Of a DNA stretch of 37,433 nt, positions 21,629 to 27,026 are shown piece after piece. The stretch comes from a virus. The DNA is taken from positions 1-37,433 of IMG/VR virus record IMGVR_UViG_3300010933_000005. One strand, 5' to 3'. Both the position numbers and the translations under genes were made by a program. Under the pieces are notes generated by a model, which saw only the letters and a list, made by a program, of their open reading frames with translations, did no database searches and had not been told where the DNA came from. How positions within the stretch are numbered: position 1 is the stretch's first letter; each line of letters opens with the position of its first letter.

Positions 21629-21660
21629 ACCCCGTGGCCGTGTGGCTACGGGGTCTTTTT
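21629..21660 (+). terminator. Strong factor-independent terminator
   Basis: ACCCCGTGGCC (21629-21639), loop GTGT, GGCTACGGGGT (21644-21654): 11 bp including one G-T pair, followed by CTTTTT. Ends the rightward early transcript before the 21670 gene. Confidence 0.9.
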
Positions 21661-21669
21661 AGGAACGAT

Positions 21670-21864
21670 ATGGACCATTCGACATTGCCCTATGACTGCT
21701 GCCGATGCCACGGCGTATCGACCGATGAGGGCGAGCTTGTCGCGCCGTGCAACACGTGCAGGCGTATTCTGTGGGCTAAACCTGCTGGGCCGCGCTCCCC
21801 GTGGTTTATGGAGCCGCCACGCAGTTACAAAGACGGTACATGCAAAGAGCATTGGCCTGTATAA
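21670..21864 (+). CDS. Cys-rich zinc-ribbon-like protein, 64 aa
   Basis: Start MDHSTLPYDCCRC after AGGA; upstream ATGs lie in the terminator. C-C-x-C then C-x2-C (VAPCNTCRRILW) give a likely zinc site. The rest is Pro/Arg-rich (KPAGPRSPWFMEPPRSY). Read only by transcripts passing the terminator or by a local promoter. Confidence 0.6.
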   Translation: MDHSTLPYDCCRCHGVSTDEGELVAPCNTCRRILWAKPAGPRSPWFMEPPRSYKDGTCKEHWPV

Positions 21865-21872
21865 ATAAACAC

Positions 21873-21890
21873 TAGGGTAAACACCTATAG
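21873..21890 (+). promoter_or_regulatory. Early 18-bp element, site 7
   Basis: TAGGGTAAACACCTATAG, identical to site 5, 57 bp before the ribosome-binding site and GTG at 21948 and ahead of the tRNA cluster. GTGTTT at 21896-21901 mirrors AAACAC within the site. Confidence 0.85.
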
Positions 21891-21947
21891 ATTTTGTGTT
21901 TAGGTGCCGATAATAACTACATCAGCAACGTAAATAGGAGAAACGAA

Positions 21948-22061
21948 GTGATTTTTAGAATTGAGTTTTGCAAAGCGGGTAAGCTAGAGGTTAGTCGCCA
22001 GCCTTCCAAGCTGTGCAGGGTTCGGTTCGATTCCGACTATCCGCTCCAACAGCGCTGTTAG
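21948..22061 (+). CDS. 37-aa reading frame that overlaps the first tRNA gene
   Basis: AGGAG (21936-21940), seven-base spacer, then GTG; reads MIFRIEFCKAGKLEVSRQPS, then KLCRVRFDSDYPLQQRC. The tRNA-Gly gene lies within it. The site matches those of true early genes (ATAGGAGAAA), so translation may start here. It may be a leader peptide or the remnant of a gene interrupted by tRNA insertion. Confidence 0.35.
   Translation: MIFRIEFCKAGKLEVSRQPSKLCRVRFDSDYPLQQRC
21975..22048 (+). tRNA. tRNA-Gly (anticodon UCC)
   Basis: Acceptor GCGGGTA/TATCCGC (one G-T), anticodon loop CTTCCAA with U33, T-loop TTCGATT, and encoded CCA at 22046-22048. The D arm is irregular and the anticodon stem has one mismatch at its outer pair. 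Reads GGA codons. Confidence 0.78.
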
Positions 22062-22128
22062 ACAAATTGGTAAAGTCAGCAGGCTTAAACCCTGTTATCT
22101 GGTGGTTCGAGTCCACCACAGCGCACCA
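22052..22128 (+). tRNA. tRNA with UAA anticodon (Leu by codon), short variable arm
   Basis: Perfect acceptor GCGCTGT/ACAGCGC, D stem GAC/GTC, anticodon stem GCAGG/CCTGT, loop CTTAAAC with U33 then TAA, five-base variable loop, T stem GGTGG/CCACC with loop TTCGAGT, discriminator A and encoded CCA. Bacterial tRNA-Leu normally has a long variable arm; this one does not, so its charging identity is uncertain. Confidence 0.85.
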
Positions 22129-22133
22129 AATAA

Positions 22134-22209
22134 CTGCCGTTAGTTCAAAGGATTAGAACAAGACGTTTCTACCGTCTAGATGTGGGTTCGATTCCTGCAC
22201 GGCGGGCCA
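22134..22209 (+). tRNA. tRNA-Arg (anticodon UCU)
   Basis: Acceptor CTGCCGT/ACGGCGG (one T-G), D stem GTTC/GAAC, anticodon stem AGACG/CGTCT with loop TTTCTAC, T-loop TTCGATT, discriminator G and encoded CCA at 22207-22209. Reads AGA, a rare codon in many GC-rich hosts. Confidence 0.85.
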
Positions 22210-22239
22210 AAGACACAGTAAAATTTACAGGTCGAAAGC

Positions 22240-22413
22240 CTATATAGGGCATTCAGTCCGCAGTGTGAACAATTCCCACGCCATCCGAGGAATTGGAATA
22301 TCCCCCGTTTCCCACCTGATCCATGTCCTAATGTGGACATAGACTACTCTGGCCGCCTGGGCCTGCGTTAAACCGGCCTGTAGGCGTTTTTCCTTGATCT
22401 CCAAGGGCGTCAT
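22240..22413 (-). CDS. Cro/CI-like helix-turn-helix regulator, 57 aa
   Basis: LEIKEKRLQAGLTQAQAARVVYVHIRTWIRWETGDIPIPRMAWELF has the HTH_3/XRE pattern: R-L-x-A-G-L-T-Q-x-x-A-A, a turn, then R-T-W-I-R-W-E-T-G and P-R-M-A-W-E-L-F. Very short, DNA-binding domain only. The start overlaps the upstream stop. It is the only Cro-like protein seen and thus the best candidate to bind the repeated early element. It faces the tRNA genes from the opposite strand. Confidence 0.75.
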   Translation of the reverse strand: MTPLEIKEKRLQAGLTQAQAARVVYVHIRTWIRWETGDIPIPRMAWELFTLRTECPI

Positions 22414-22511
22414 AGCATGTCCTCGATTGCCTTCGCTAGAGCCTCGATAATGGCCCAGAGGATGGTCACGAAGAACCCAGCGAGGAAGAAGTAGAAGAGT
22501 AGTTCAATCAT
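22410..22511 (-). CDS. 33-aa membrane microprotein
   Basis: MIELLFYFFLAGFFVTILWA, then IIEALAKAIEDML: a single membrane helix with an acidic tail. Both ends overlap neighbours (ATGA). Unknown function; its place next to a Cro-like gene is of interest. Confidence 0.55.
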   Translation of the reverse strand: MIELLFYFFLAGFFVTILWAIIEALAKAIEDML

Positions 22512-22618
22512 AGCCCGATCTCCCGAAGAATCAGCAGGAAGCGCCGATAGGGCAAGGGCTCGATGCCGAGAGAGGCACATCGGGAAAGGTGAGAGACGTA
22601 TTCATTGCGGGTATTCAT
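22508..22618 (-). CDS. 36-aa microprotein
   Basis: MNTRNEYVSHLSRCASLGIE, then PLPYRRFLLILREIGL. The ATG at 22618 is chosen, after AAAGG; the longer frame to 22699 would run into the next gene. The phrase ASLGIEPLPYRRFL resembles the part of a small capsid-module protein (GVQPLPFPEFV at 32705), probably by chance. Confidence 0.5.
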   Translation of the reverse strand: MNTRNEYVSHLSRCASLGIEPLPYRRFLLILREIGL

Positions 22619-22634
22619 GATTGGCCTTTCTGGG

Positions 22635-22874
22635 TTAGGCTGGGAGAATAGGGACGCATTCACCGGTCTGGAAATAGTGGGCACGCTGGCGGAAAGCAAA
22701 CGAATGATCGAATTTACCAGCCAATGCGTCGGCCCGATTTTGCAGGCACCGTGCGAAGTAGGATTCTGGATTGTTTACCCTGACGCGGCCTTCTTGAACT
22801 TCAGCGATGCAAGCCATGGCGTTGTCCGCGTACCATTGGCGCGTCTGCTGGATGGTTTCAGGTGTCAGATTCAT
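22635..22874 (-). CDS. Hypothetical 79-aa protein
   Basis: MNLTPETIQQTRQWYADNAM, then ACIAEVQEGRVRVNNPESYFARCLQNRADALAGKFDHSF. Helical, soluble, two Cys. Resembles small phage proteins with the W-Y-x-x-N ... N-P-E-S-Y/R-Y-x-x-x-C pattern. Part of the leftward regulator operon. Confidence 0.65.
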   Translation of the reverse strand: MNLTPETIQQTRQWYADNAMACIAEVQEGRVRVNNPESYFARCLQNRADALAGKFDHSFAFRQRAHYFQTGECVPILPA

Positions 22875-22941
22875 AGGTTACTCCAATCGGGTCAACACGC
22901 CCGGTATTGCGCCCAGGATGCTAGGCGCAATGGCTGGTGGG

Positions 22942-23046
22942 TTACTTCGAGATAAACAATGAATCTGCCTTTGCTTGCGGCGAGCTGGTTTCGCGGTTCA
23001 GGCGATTGCAGACGGCTTGCAGGTCTTTGATGGTGATGCGTTGCAT
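22942..23046 (-). CDS. 34-aa ITIKDLQAVCNRLNR protein, probably truncated
   Basis: GGAG before the ATG. MQRITIKDLQAVCNRLNRET is the N-terminus of a well-known phage family (usually 60-70 aa, with a conserved Y-H-L and G-G part following), but the stop comes after DSLFISK. The C-terminal half is missing, so this may be a broken remnant or a short variant. Confidence 0.5.
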   Translation of the reverse strand: MQRITIKDLQAVCNRLNRETSSPQAKADSLFISK

Positions 23047-23062
23047 GATTATTTCTCCAGAG

Positions 23063-23266
23063 TCACTGAAAGCAAGCCAGAGCGCGACGGCCGCTGTACA
23101 GCTCGAAGTGGATGATGTCGCTGTGGCGACCGTGGCCGCTATGAAACAGCTTGAAGCCAGCGGCGCAAGCAGCATCGGACAGTATGAGATTTCGGGTTCC
23201 GAACTCAAGGCCGCGAGTGCTGAATGCGACTTCAAGTAAGGAGGCTATCTTTTGTTGAACTTGCAT
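23063..23266 (-). CDS. Hypothetical 67-aa protein, first gene of regulator operon
   Basis: Strong site (AGGAG, seven bases before ATG). MQVQQKIASLLEVAFSTRGL, then CAAGFKLFHSGHGRHSDIIHFELYSGRR. His-rich middle, no known fold. A longer reverse-frame ORF to 23235 is a shadow. Two copies of the early element lie upstream. Confidence 0.6.
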   Translation of the reverse strand: MQVQQKIASLLEVAFSTRGLEFGTRNLILSDAACAAGFKLFHSGHGRHSDIIHFELYSGRRALACFQ

Positions 23267-23334
23267 GTTATTTCTCCTAGGTTGTGGTGGGTTGCTGATG
23301 GTTTAATTATCGGCATTAACTGACAGAATGCCAT

Positions 23335-23351
23335 TAGGGAAAACCCTTAGA
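23335..23351 (-). promoter_or_regulatory. Early element, site 8 (leftward, one base shorter)
   Basis: Minus-strand reading begins AAGGGTTTTCCCTAATG, close to site 4; 68 bp before the 23266 start. Confidence 0.6.
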
Positions 23352-23374
23352 AAGCACTGATCGTTTGACCAGCA

Positions 23375-23392
23375 TAGGGTAAACACCTAGAA
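23375..23392 (+). promoter_or_regulatory. Early 18-bp element, site 9
   Basis: TAGGGTAAACACCTAGAA: core identical to sites 5 and 7, end changed. It points rightward though the nearest gene upstream and downstream are on the minus strand; it may act as a second operator for the leftward operon. Confidence 0.7.
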
Positions 23393-23436
23393 TGAGGGCA
23401 TCAAATCCTGGGACTGAGACCCGGTCCCCGAAGCGG

Positions 23437-23580
23437 TTAGGCTAGACCCATCGGATAAACCCTGCGACAGGCCAGCGTATAAGCATCTAGGCCACCTGAA
23501 TGATTGTGCACAGCGATGCACCAGATCAGCAGGCAGCAAGGGATAAACAAGATAGCCCACGGCATAAGCACAAAAGCCAT
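23437..23580 (-). CDS. 47-aa membrane protein
   Basis: MAFVLMPWAILFIPCCLLIW, then CIAVHNHSGGLDAYTLACRRVYPMGLA. One membrane helix and a short soluble tail; preferred to the overlapping 68-aa frame, which has no hydrophobic or family features. No convincing ribosome-binding site. Confidence 0.4.
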   Translation of the reverse strand: MAFVLMPWAILFIPCCLLIWCIAVHNHSGGLDAYTLACRRVYPMGLA

Positions 23581-23593
23581 GCCAAGAAAACAC

Positions 23594-24045
23594 CCCACGC
23601 GCTAGGGGTTTGAATGCATTCCAGAAACAAACAGGTTGACAATGTTAGCAAGCGCTAACGTATAATCACCTCGCGCGTGCGCACGCGATATAGATAGGGA
23701 TAGATCAGCGCCAGGATGATGCAAGCGAAGCAGATGGATGAGAGATAGCTGAGAGATGCCTTATAAGGACCATCGGCCATCCTTACATTCACAGTTCTTA
23801 TCAAAGCCATACAGTTTGATAACCTACACTATAGTAAGCACTAACATACAGGCTAGGATGTAGCAGATACGATGCCAATTATGTTAAGCATGCACCTGAA
23901 GTGAGTGATGTAAGTGCTTGCTACTGTTGGAATAGACAGAAGTGAGTGGTTACTAGGGGGGGGAGGGTGTGAGTTGTGGTGAAATAGTTGTTGTATCCTC
24001 CTCCCCACATGAAAAGAGAAATTGGACTCGAAAAGGAAAATCCGA
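23594..24045. other. 452-bp gene-free late control region
   Basis: No ORF with a ribosome-binding site seen. It holds the promoter and operator (23636-23666), a 14-bp perfect palindrome CGCGTGCGCACGCG (23674-23687) at the expected transcript start, an inverted repeat TTATCAAA (23798-23805) with TTTGATAA (23815-23822), two copies of GAAGTGAGTG (23898 and 23939), a GTAAGTGCTTGCTAC stretch near 23910 and a run of G at about 23956-23963. Confidence 0.7.
23636..23666 (+). promoter_or_regulatory. Late-region promoter with operator dyad between its boxes
   Basis: TTGACA (23636-23641) and TATAAT (23661-23666), both perfect, separated by a long 19-bp spacer. GTTAGCAAGCGCTAAC (23644-23659), a dyad with 6-bp arms, fills the spacer. 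The long spacing may need a regulator to bring the boxes into register. Faces the terminase genes. Confidence 0.75.
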
Positions 24046-24480
24046 ATGGACCTTGAAGATGAAGAGCTGGATGAGTTGATTGATTTGAGTTCCAGGCCTG
24101 TGAAGGAGCTGACGAGGAAAGAGAAGTCCAAGCTGAATAAGGAGGCTTGGAAGATGAGGAATATGAACCCTGTGGTGAAGGCTAGGGAGCCTGTAGCTAC
24201 GACGAAGGGTAAGAAGCAGAGGATGGAGGACTTCAAGGAATATCTCTTGAGTGATCCTCGTGCTACCAAGGTGATTCGTAAGACGTTTGAGATTGCTATG
24301 AATGATGACCATCCTGGGCAGATGGCGGCGTTGAAGATGTGTGCGGATCGGATTCTTCCTGTCAGCCTGTTTGAACCTAAAAAGGGTGGGAACAGGACTG
24401 CTGTGCAGATTAACATCACTGGGATTGGTGAATCTCCGATTACAATAGACAACGATACCGGAGAGATTGATGAATCCTGA
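24046..24480 (+). CDS. terS: Small terminase subunit
   Basis: 144 aa from MDLEDEELDELIDLSS (AGGAA seven bases upstream); a TTG start eight codons earlier is less likely. Acidic N-terminus, then a basic helical part (TRKEKSKLNKEAWKM) and YLLSDPRATKVIRKTFEIAMNDDHPGQMAALKMCADRILP, a pattern found in TerS of podovirus-like phages and related packaging proteins. It is the first gene of the late module and near the large subunit. Confidence 0.7.
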   Translation: MDLEDEELDELIDLSSRPVKELTRKEKSKLNKEAWKMRNMNPVVKAREPVATTKGKKQRMEDFKEYLLSDPRATKVIRKTFEIAMNDDHPGQMAALKMCADRILPVSLFEPKKGGNRTAVQINITGIGESPITIDNDTGEIDES

Positions 24481-24754
24481 AACAAAGATTTTTCTTAATA
24501 ATCATAAATGCGGCGATTCTCATAAAAGAGATGCTGCTTTGTTGGTTATTAATTCAATGAGCAATTCTTCTTTAGAAGACAGGGCGTTGATTTTGGAATA
24601 CGCAACATCAAAAATAAAAGAAATAAACTGCAATATTGCAAAAATGACATACGCTCATGCTGTTGCTGAAAAACTGTATTTTTTTACTGATGATCTTTTA
24701 GTGCTATGGGATGAGCCTTCTTTAAAAGAGCTTATAGGAGTAGTTGATGAATAG
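24470..24754 (+). CDS. Hypothetical 94-aa AT-rich protein
   Basis: ATG inside the end of the terS gene. MNPETKIFLNNHKCGDSHKR, then AYAVAEK-like helical part (MTYAHAVAEKLYFF) and ends LKELIGVVDE. AT-rich like the endonuclease gene downstream, so possibly acquired with it. No family recognised. Confidence 0.6.
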   Translation: MNPETKIFLNNHKCGDSHKRDAALLVINSMSNSSLEDRALILEYATSKIKEINCNIAKMTYAHAVAEKLYFFTDDLLVLWDEPSLKELIGVVDE

Positions 24755-24836
24755 TCTCGAACTTTATCCTTCTACGGAGCTTGAGATTTTTCATGAAAAT
24801 GGGAAGTTTTGTCCTGTGGCTGCTTCAGGGACCTGA
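24747..24836 (+). CDS. 29-aa microprotein
   Basis: MNSLELYPSTELEIFHENGK, then FCPVAASGT. AGGAG seven bases before its ATG; overlaps the previous gene by eight bases and the next by one (TGATG). Short but well placed for translation. Confidence 0.45.
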   Translation: MNSLELYPSTELEIFHENGKFCPVAASGT

Positions 24837-24919
24837 TGGCAAATCTTAACTTGAAGTTCTCTGATTCTGGAAAGAAAGCAGATGATGGAGTGGAGATTTG
24901 GGAAGTTAGCAATGACTAA
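24836..24919 (+). CDS. 27-aa microprotein
   Basis: MANLNLKFSDSGKKADDGVE, then IWEVSND. One-base overlap with the previous stop and eight-base overlap with the next start. Soluble. Confidence 0.4.
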   Translation: MANLNLKFSDSGKKADDGVEIWEVSND

Positions 24920-24998
24920 CATTTATCTATATATTCGACCATACTATCTTGTTGCCGGCATTGTTATTGGACTTGTGGTTGGAATGATATTTCTTTAA
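24912..24998 (+). CDS. 28-aa membrane microprotein
   Basis: MTNIYLYIRPYYLVAGIVIG, then LVVGMIFL: one membrane helix to the C-terminus. Its stop overlaps the start of the GIY-YIG gene (TAATG). Confidence 0.45.
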   Translation: MTNIYLYIRPYYLVAGIVIGLVVGMIFL

Positions 24999-25597
24999 TG
25001 GCTAACTTTTACACGTATGCTCATTACAGAGCAGATACAAATTGTCTTTTTTACATTGGTAAGGGACAAAGTAACAGGCACTTGAAAAGACAAAACAGGA
25101 ATAATTATTGGCACAATATTGTCAATAAAGCGGGTGGTTTTAAAAGTGAGATACTTTGCTGTTTTGATTCTGAGCAAGATGCGTTAGCTCATGAGGAATT
25201 TTTAATCTCTGTTTTTAGAGATTTAGGCCAAAAATTGGCCAATATTTGTTCTGGTGGGAAAAGTAATTCTGGCCCAAGACACACTGAAGAAAGTAAAAAA
25301 AGACTCAGTATTGCTCACAAAGGCAAAAAACCAAGCGATCTTGCTTTAAAGAATTTACGGGAAGCTTTAATAGGCGTTCCCAAAAGTAAAAAACACAAAG
25401 AAAATTTAAGTAAAGCAAAAAAAGGAACTCAATCTCCAAAAGCTTGGATTCCTGTATTTTGTACAACTAATGGCATTAGATACGAATCAATTACTTTTGC
25501 AGCAAAAGAGCTTTGTTTAGACATGAGCCATATAGTCAAATGTTGCAAGAAAAAAATTGCTTCAACAAAAGGCTATTCTTTTGAGTATTGCAAATAA
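24998..25597 (+). CDS. GIY-YIG homing endonuclease with NUMOD repeats
   Basis: 199 aa. N-terminal catalytic part: FYTYAHYRADTNCLFYIGKGQSNRH (the GIY-YIG pair in variant form, followed by an Arg), and later EEFLISVFRDLG (the Glu) with LANICSGG. Then NUMOD3-type motifs (SGPRHTEESKKRLSIAHKGK and KSKKHKENLSKAKKG) and a NUMOD1/IENR-like end (GIRYESITFAAKELCLDMSHI). AT-rich. Inserted between terminase subunit genes with TAATG overlap on both sides. Confidence 0.88.
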   Translation: MANFYTYAHYRADTNCLFYIGKGQSNRHLKRQNRNNYWHNIVNKAGGFKSEILCCFDSEQDALAHEEFLISVFRDLGQKLANICSGGKSNSGPRHTEESKKRLSIAHKGKKPSDLALKNLREALIGVPKSKKHKENLSKAKKGTQSPKAWIPVFCTTNGIRYESITFAAKELCLDMSHIVKCCKKKIASTKGYSFEYCK

Positions 25598-26853
25598 TGC
25601 CTAATTTATCGTTCCAGCTTCTCAAGTGGCAGAGGAAGGTTCTTCCTGATCCGTCTCGATTCAAGGTAGTAGTTGCTGGAAGACGTTCAGGCAAGTCTCG
25701 TCTGGCTGCTGTTTCCCTTCTCATTGAAGCCCTGAAATGCCCTAAAGGTTCTGGAGTGATGTACGTCGCTCCTACTCAAGGTCAGGCAAGAGTCATTATC
25801 TGGGACTTGTTGATGGACTTGGGGCATGAGATCATTGCCTCATCCCATGTGAATAACATGGAGATAACTCTGGTCAACGGGTGTGTTATTTACGTCCGTG
25901 GTGCTGATAGACCGGATACCCTTCGAGGCATGGACCTGTGGTATGTCGTCATGGACGAATACGCAGACATGAAGCCGATTGTGTGGGAGCAGGTTATCCG
26001 TGCTGCTTTGTCTCGCCATAAGGGCCGGGCTTTGTTTATTGGGACTCCAAAGGGAAGAAACCACTTCTACGACCTTTATCAGATTGGAGTTCATGAAAAA
26101 GACGATGAATGGAAGTCATGGCTTTTCTATACAGCAGACAACGAACTCATCGACCCCGCTGAAATCGAGGCTGCAAAGAGAACTCTGAGTACCTTTGCTT
26201 TCCGTCAGGAATACTTGGCTGACTTTGATAACGCTGGGACGGATGTTTTCAAAGAACAATGGTTGAAGTTTGGGAAAGAACCAAAACCGGGCTCTTATTA
26301 CATCGCGGTTGACCTTGCAGGTTTTGAATCCGTAGGCCAATCAGCCTCTAAAAGCAAAAAACGACTCGACCAATCAGCGATTTGTGTCGTCAAACAACAA
26401 GATGACGCGAAGTGGTTTGTCAGGAAAATTGAACATGGACGCTGGGATATTCGTGAAACCGCCATCCGCATCCTTAAAAACATCCGTGAATTCAAACCCA
26501 TGAAGGTAGGGATTGAAAAAGGCTCTCTTTTTAACGCTGTCATGCCTTACCTCAGTGAACTGATGAGGAAAAACAACCAGTTCGCCCACATCCAACCACT
26601 TACCCACGGAAATCAGAAAAAGAACGACCGGATTATCTGGGCGCTTCAGGGTAGGTTTGAACACGGTCGGATCATCCTGAATGAAGAAGAAAACTGGGAT
26701 GAGTTCAAGGACGAGTACCTCATGTTTCCGACTTCCAGCGTCCACGATGATTTGATTGACGCCCTCTCCATGATTGACCAGATGGCTGTTACAACCTACA
26801 TCGAGGATGAGGAATACGACTACCAGCCTCTGGACACAATATCTGGGTACTGA
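25597..26853 (+). CDS. terL: Large terminase subunit (ATPase and nuclease)
   Basis: 418 aa; ATG overlapping the previous stop, not the TTG nine bases upstream. Walker A AGRRSGKS (27-34), Walker B VVMDE (Asp120-Glu121), coupling motif FIGTPKG, then a RNase H-like nuclease: Asp in YIAVDLAG, a second acid in KVGIEKG and SVHDDLIDALSM at the end. It drives DNA into the procapsid and cuts the concatemer. Full length for the family. Confidence 0.93.
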   Translation: MPNLSFQLLKWQRKVLPDPSRFKVVVAGRRSGKSRLAAVSLLIEALKCPKGSGVMYVAPTQGQARVIIWDLLMDLGHEIIASSHVNNMEITLVNGCVIYVRGADRPDTLRGMDLWYVVMDEYADMKPIVWEQVIRAALSRHKGRALFIGTPKGRNHFYDLYQIGVHEKDDEWKSWLFYTADNELIDPAEIEAAKRTLSTFAFRQEYLADFDNAGTDVFKEQWLKFGKEPKPGSYYIAVDLAGFESVGQSASKSKKRLDQSAICVVKQQDDAKWFVRKIEHGRWDIRETAIRILKNIREFKPMKVGIEKGSLFNAVMPYLSELMRKNNQFAHIQPLTHGNQKKNDRIIWALQGRFEHGRIILNEEENWDEFKDEYLMFPTSSVHDDLIDALSMIDQMAVTTYIEDEEYDYQPLDTISGY

Positions 26854-26860
26854 GTAGAAT

Positions 26861-26876
26861 GTAAGCAATTACTTAC
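26861..26876. promoter_or_regulatory. Late dyad, copy 2
   Basis: GTAAGCAATTACTTAC: 5-bp arms around a central CAATTA. Same length and layout as GTTAGCAAGCGCTAAC at 23644-23659. Lies between the terminase stop and the next small gene, so could be an operator or internal late start. Confidence 0.6.
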
Positions 26877-26888
26877 TTTGGGGGTCAT

Positions 26889-27026
26889 ATGCCACTCAAG
26901 TCCGGGAAAAGCCAAAAAGTCATCAGCTCCAATATCCGCAAGGAAATCAAGGCTGGTAAACCTCAGAAACAAGATGTCGCCATCGCTCTTTCAAAGGCAG
27001 GGCTTGCAAAGCCTAAAAAGAAATGA
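26889..27026 (+). CDS. 45-aa basic protein of the terminase-portal junction
   Basis: [20 protein letters not shown], then [25 protein letters not shown]. The K-S-x-K-V-I-S-x-N-I ... A-G-K-P-Q-x-Q-x-V-A-I-A-L pattern is a well-known small phage protein family between terminase and portal. Highly basic; may bind DNA. ATGA overlap with the portal gene. Confidence 0.8.
   Translation: MPLKSGKSQKVISSNIRKEIKAGKPQKQDVAIALSKAGLAKPKKK

Noticed and set aside
22052-22128. Ochre suppressor tRNA (anticodon UUA)
   Set aside because: With the 7-base loop CTTAAAC, U33 places the anticodon at TAA, which reads UUA and not the UAA stop.
5941-23600. Integrase, excisionase, plasmid partition or toxin-antitoxin pair
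   Set aside because: No tyrosine or serine recombinase motif and no ParA-like ATPase in any frame; small membrane proteins alone do not make a toxin-antitoxin call.
23853-24485. 210-aa minus-strand ORF opposite terS
   Set aside because: Ser/Phe-rich shadow of the Glu/Lys-rich terS frame and of the control region.
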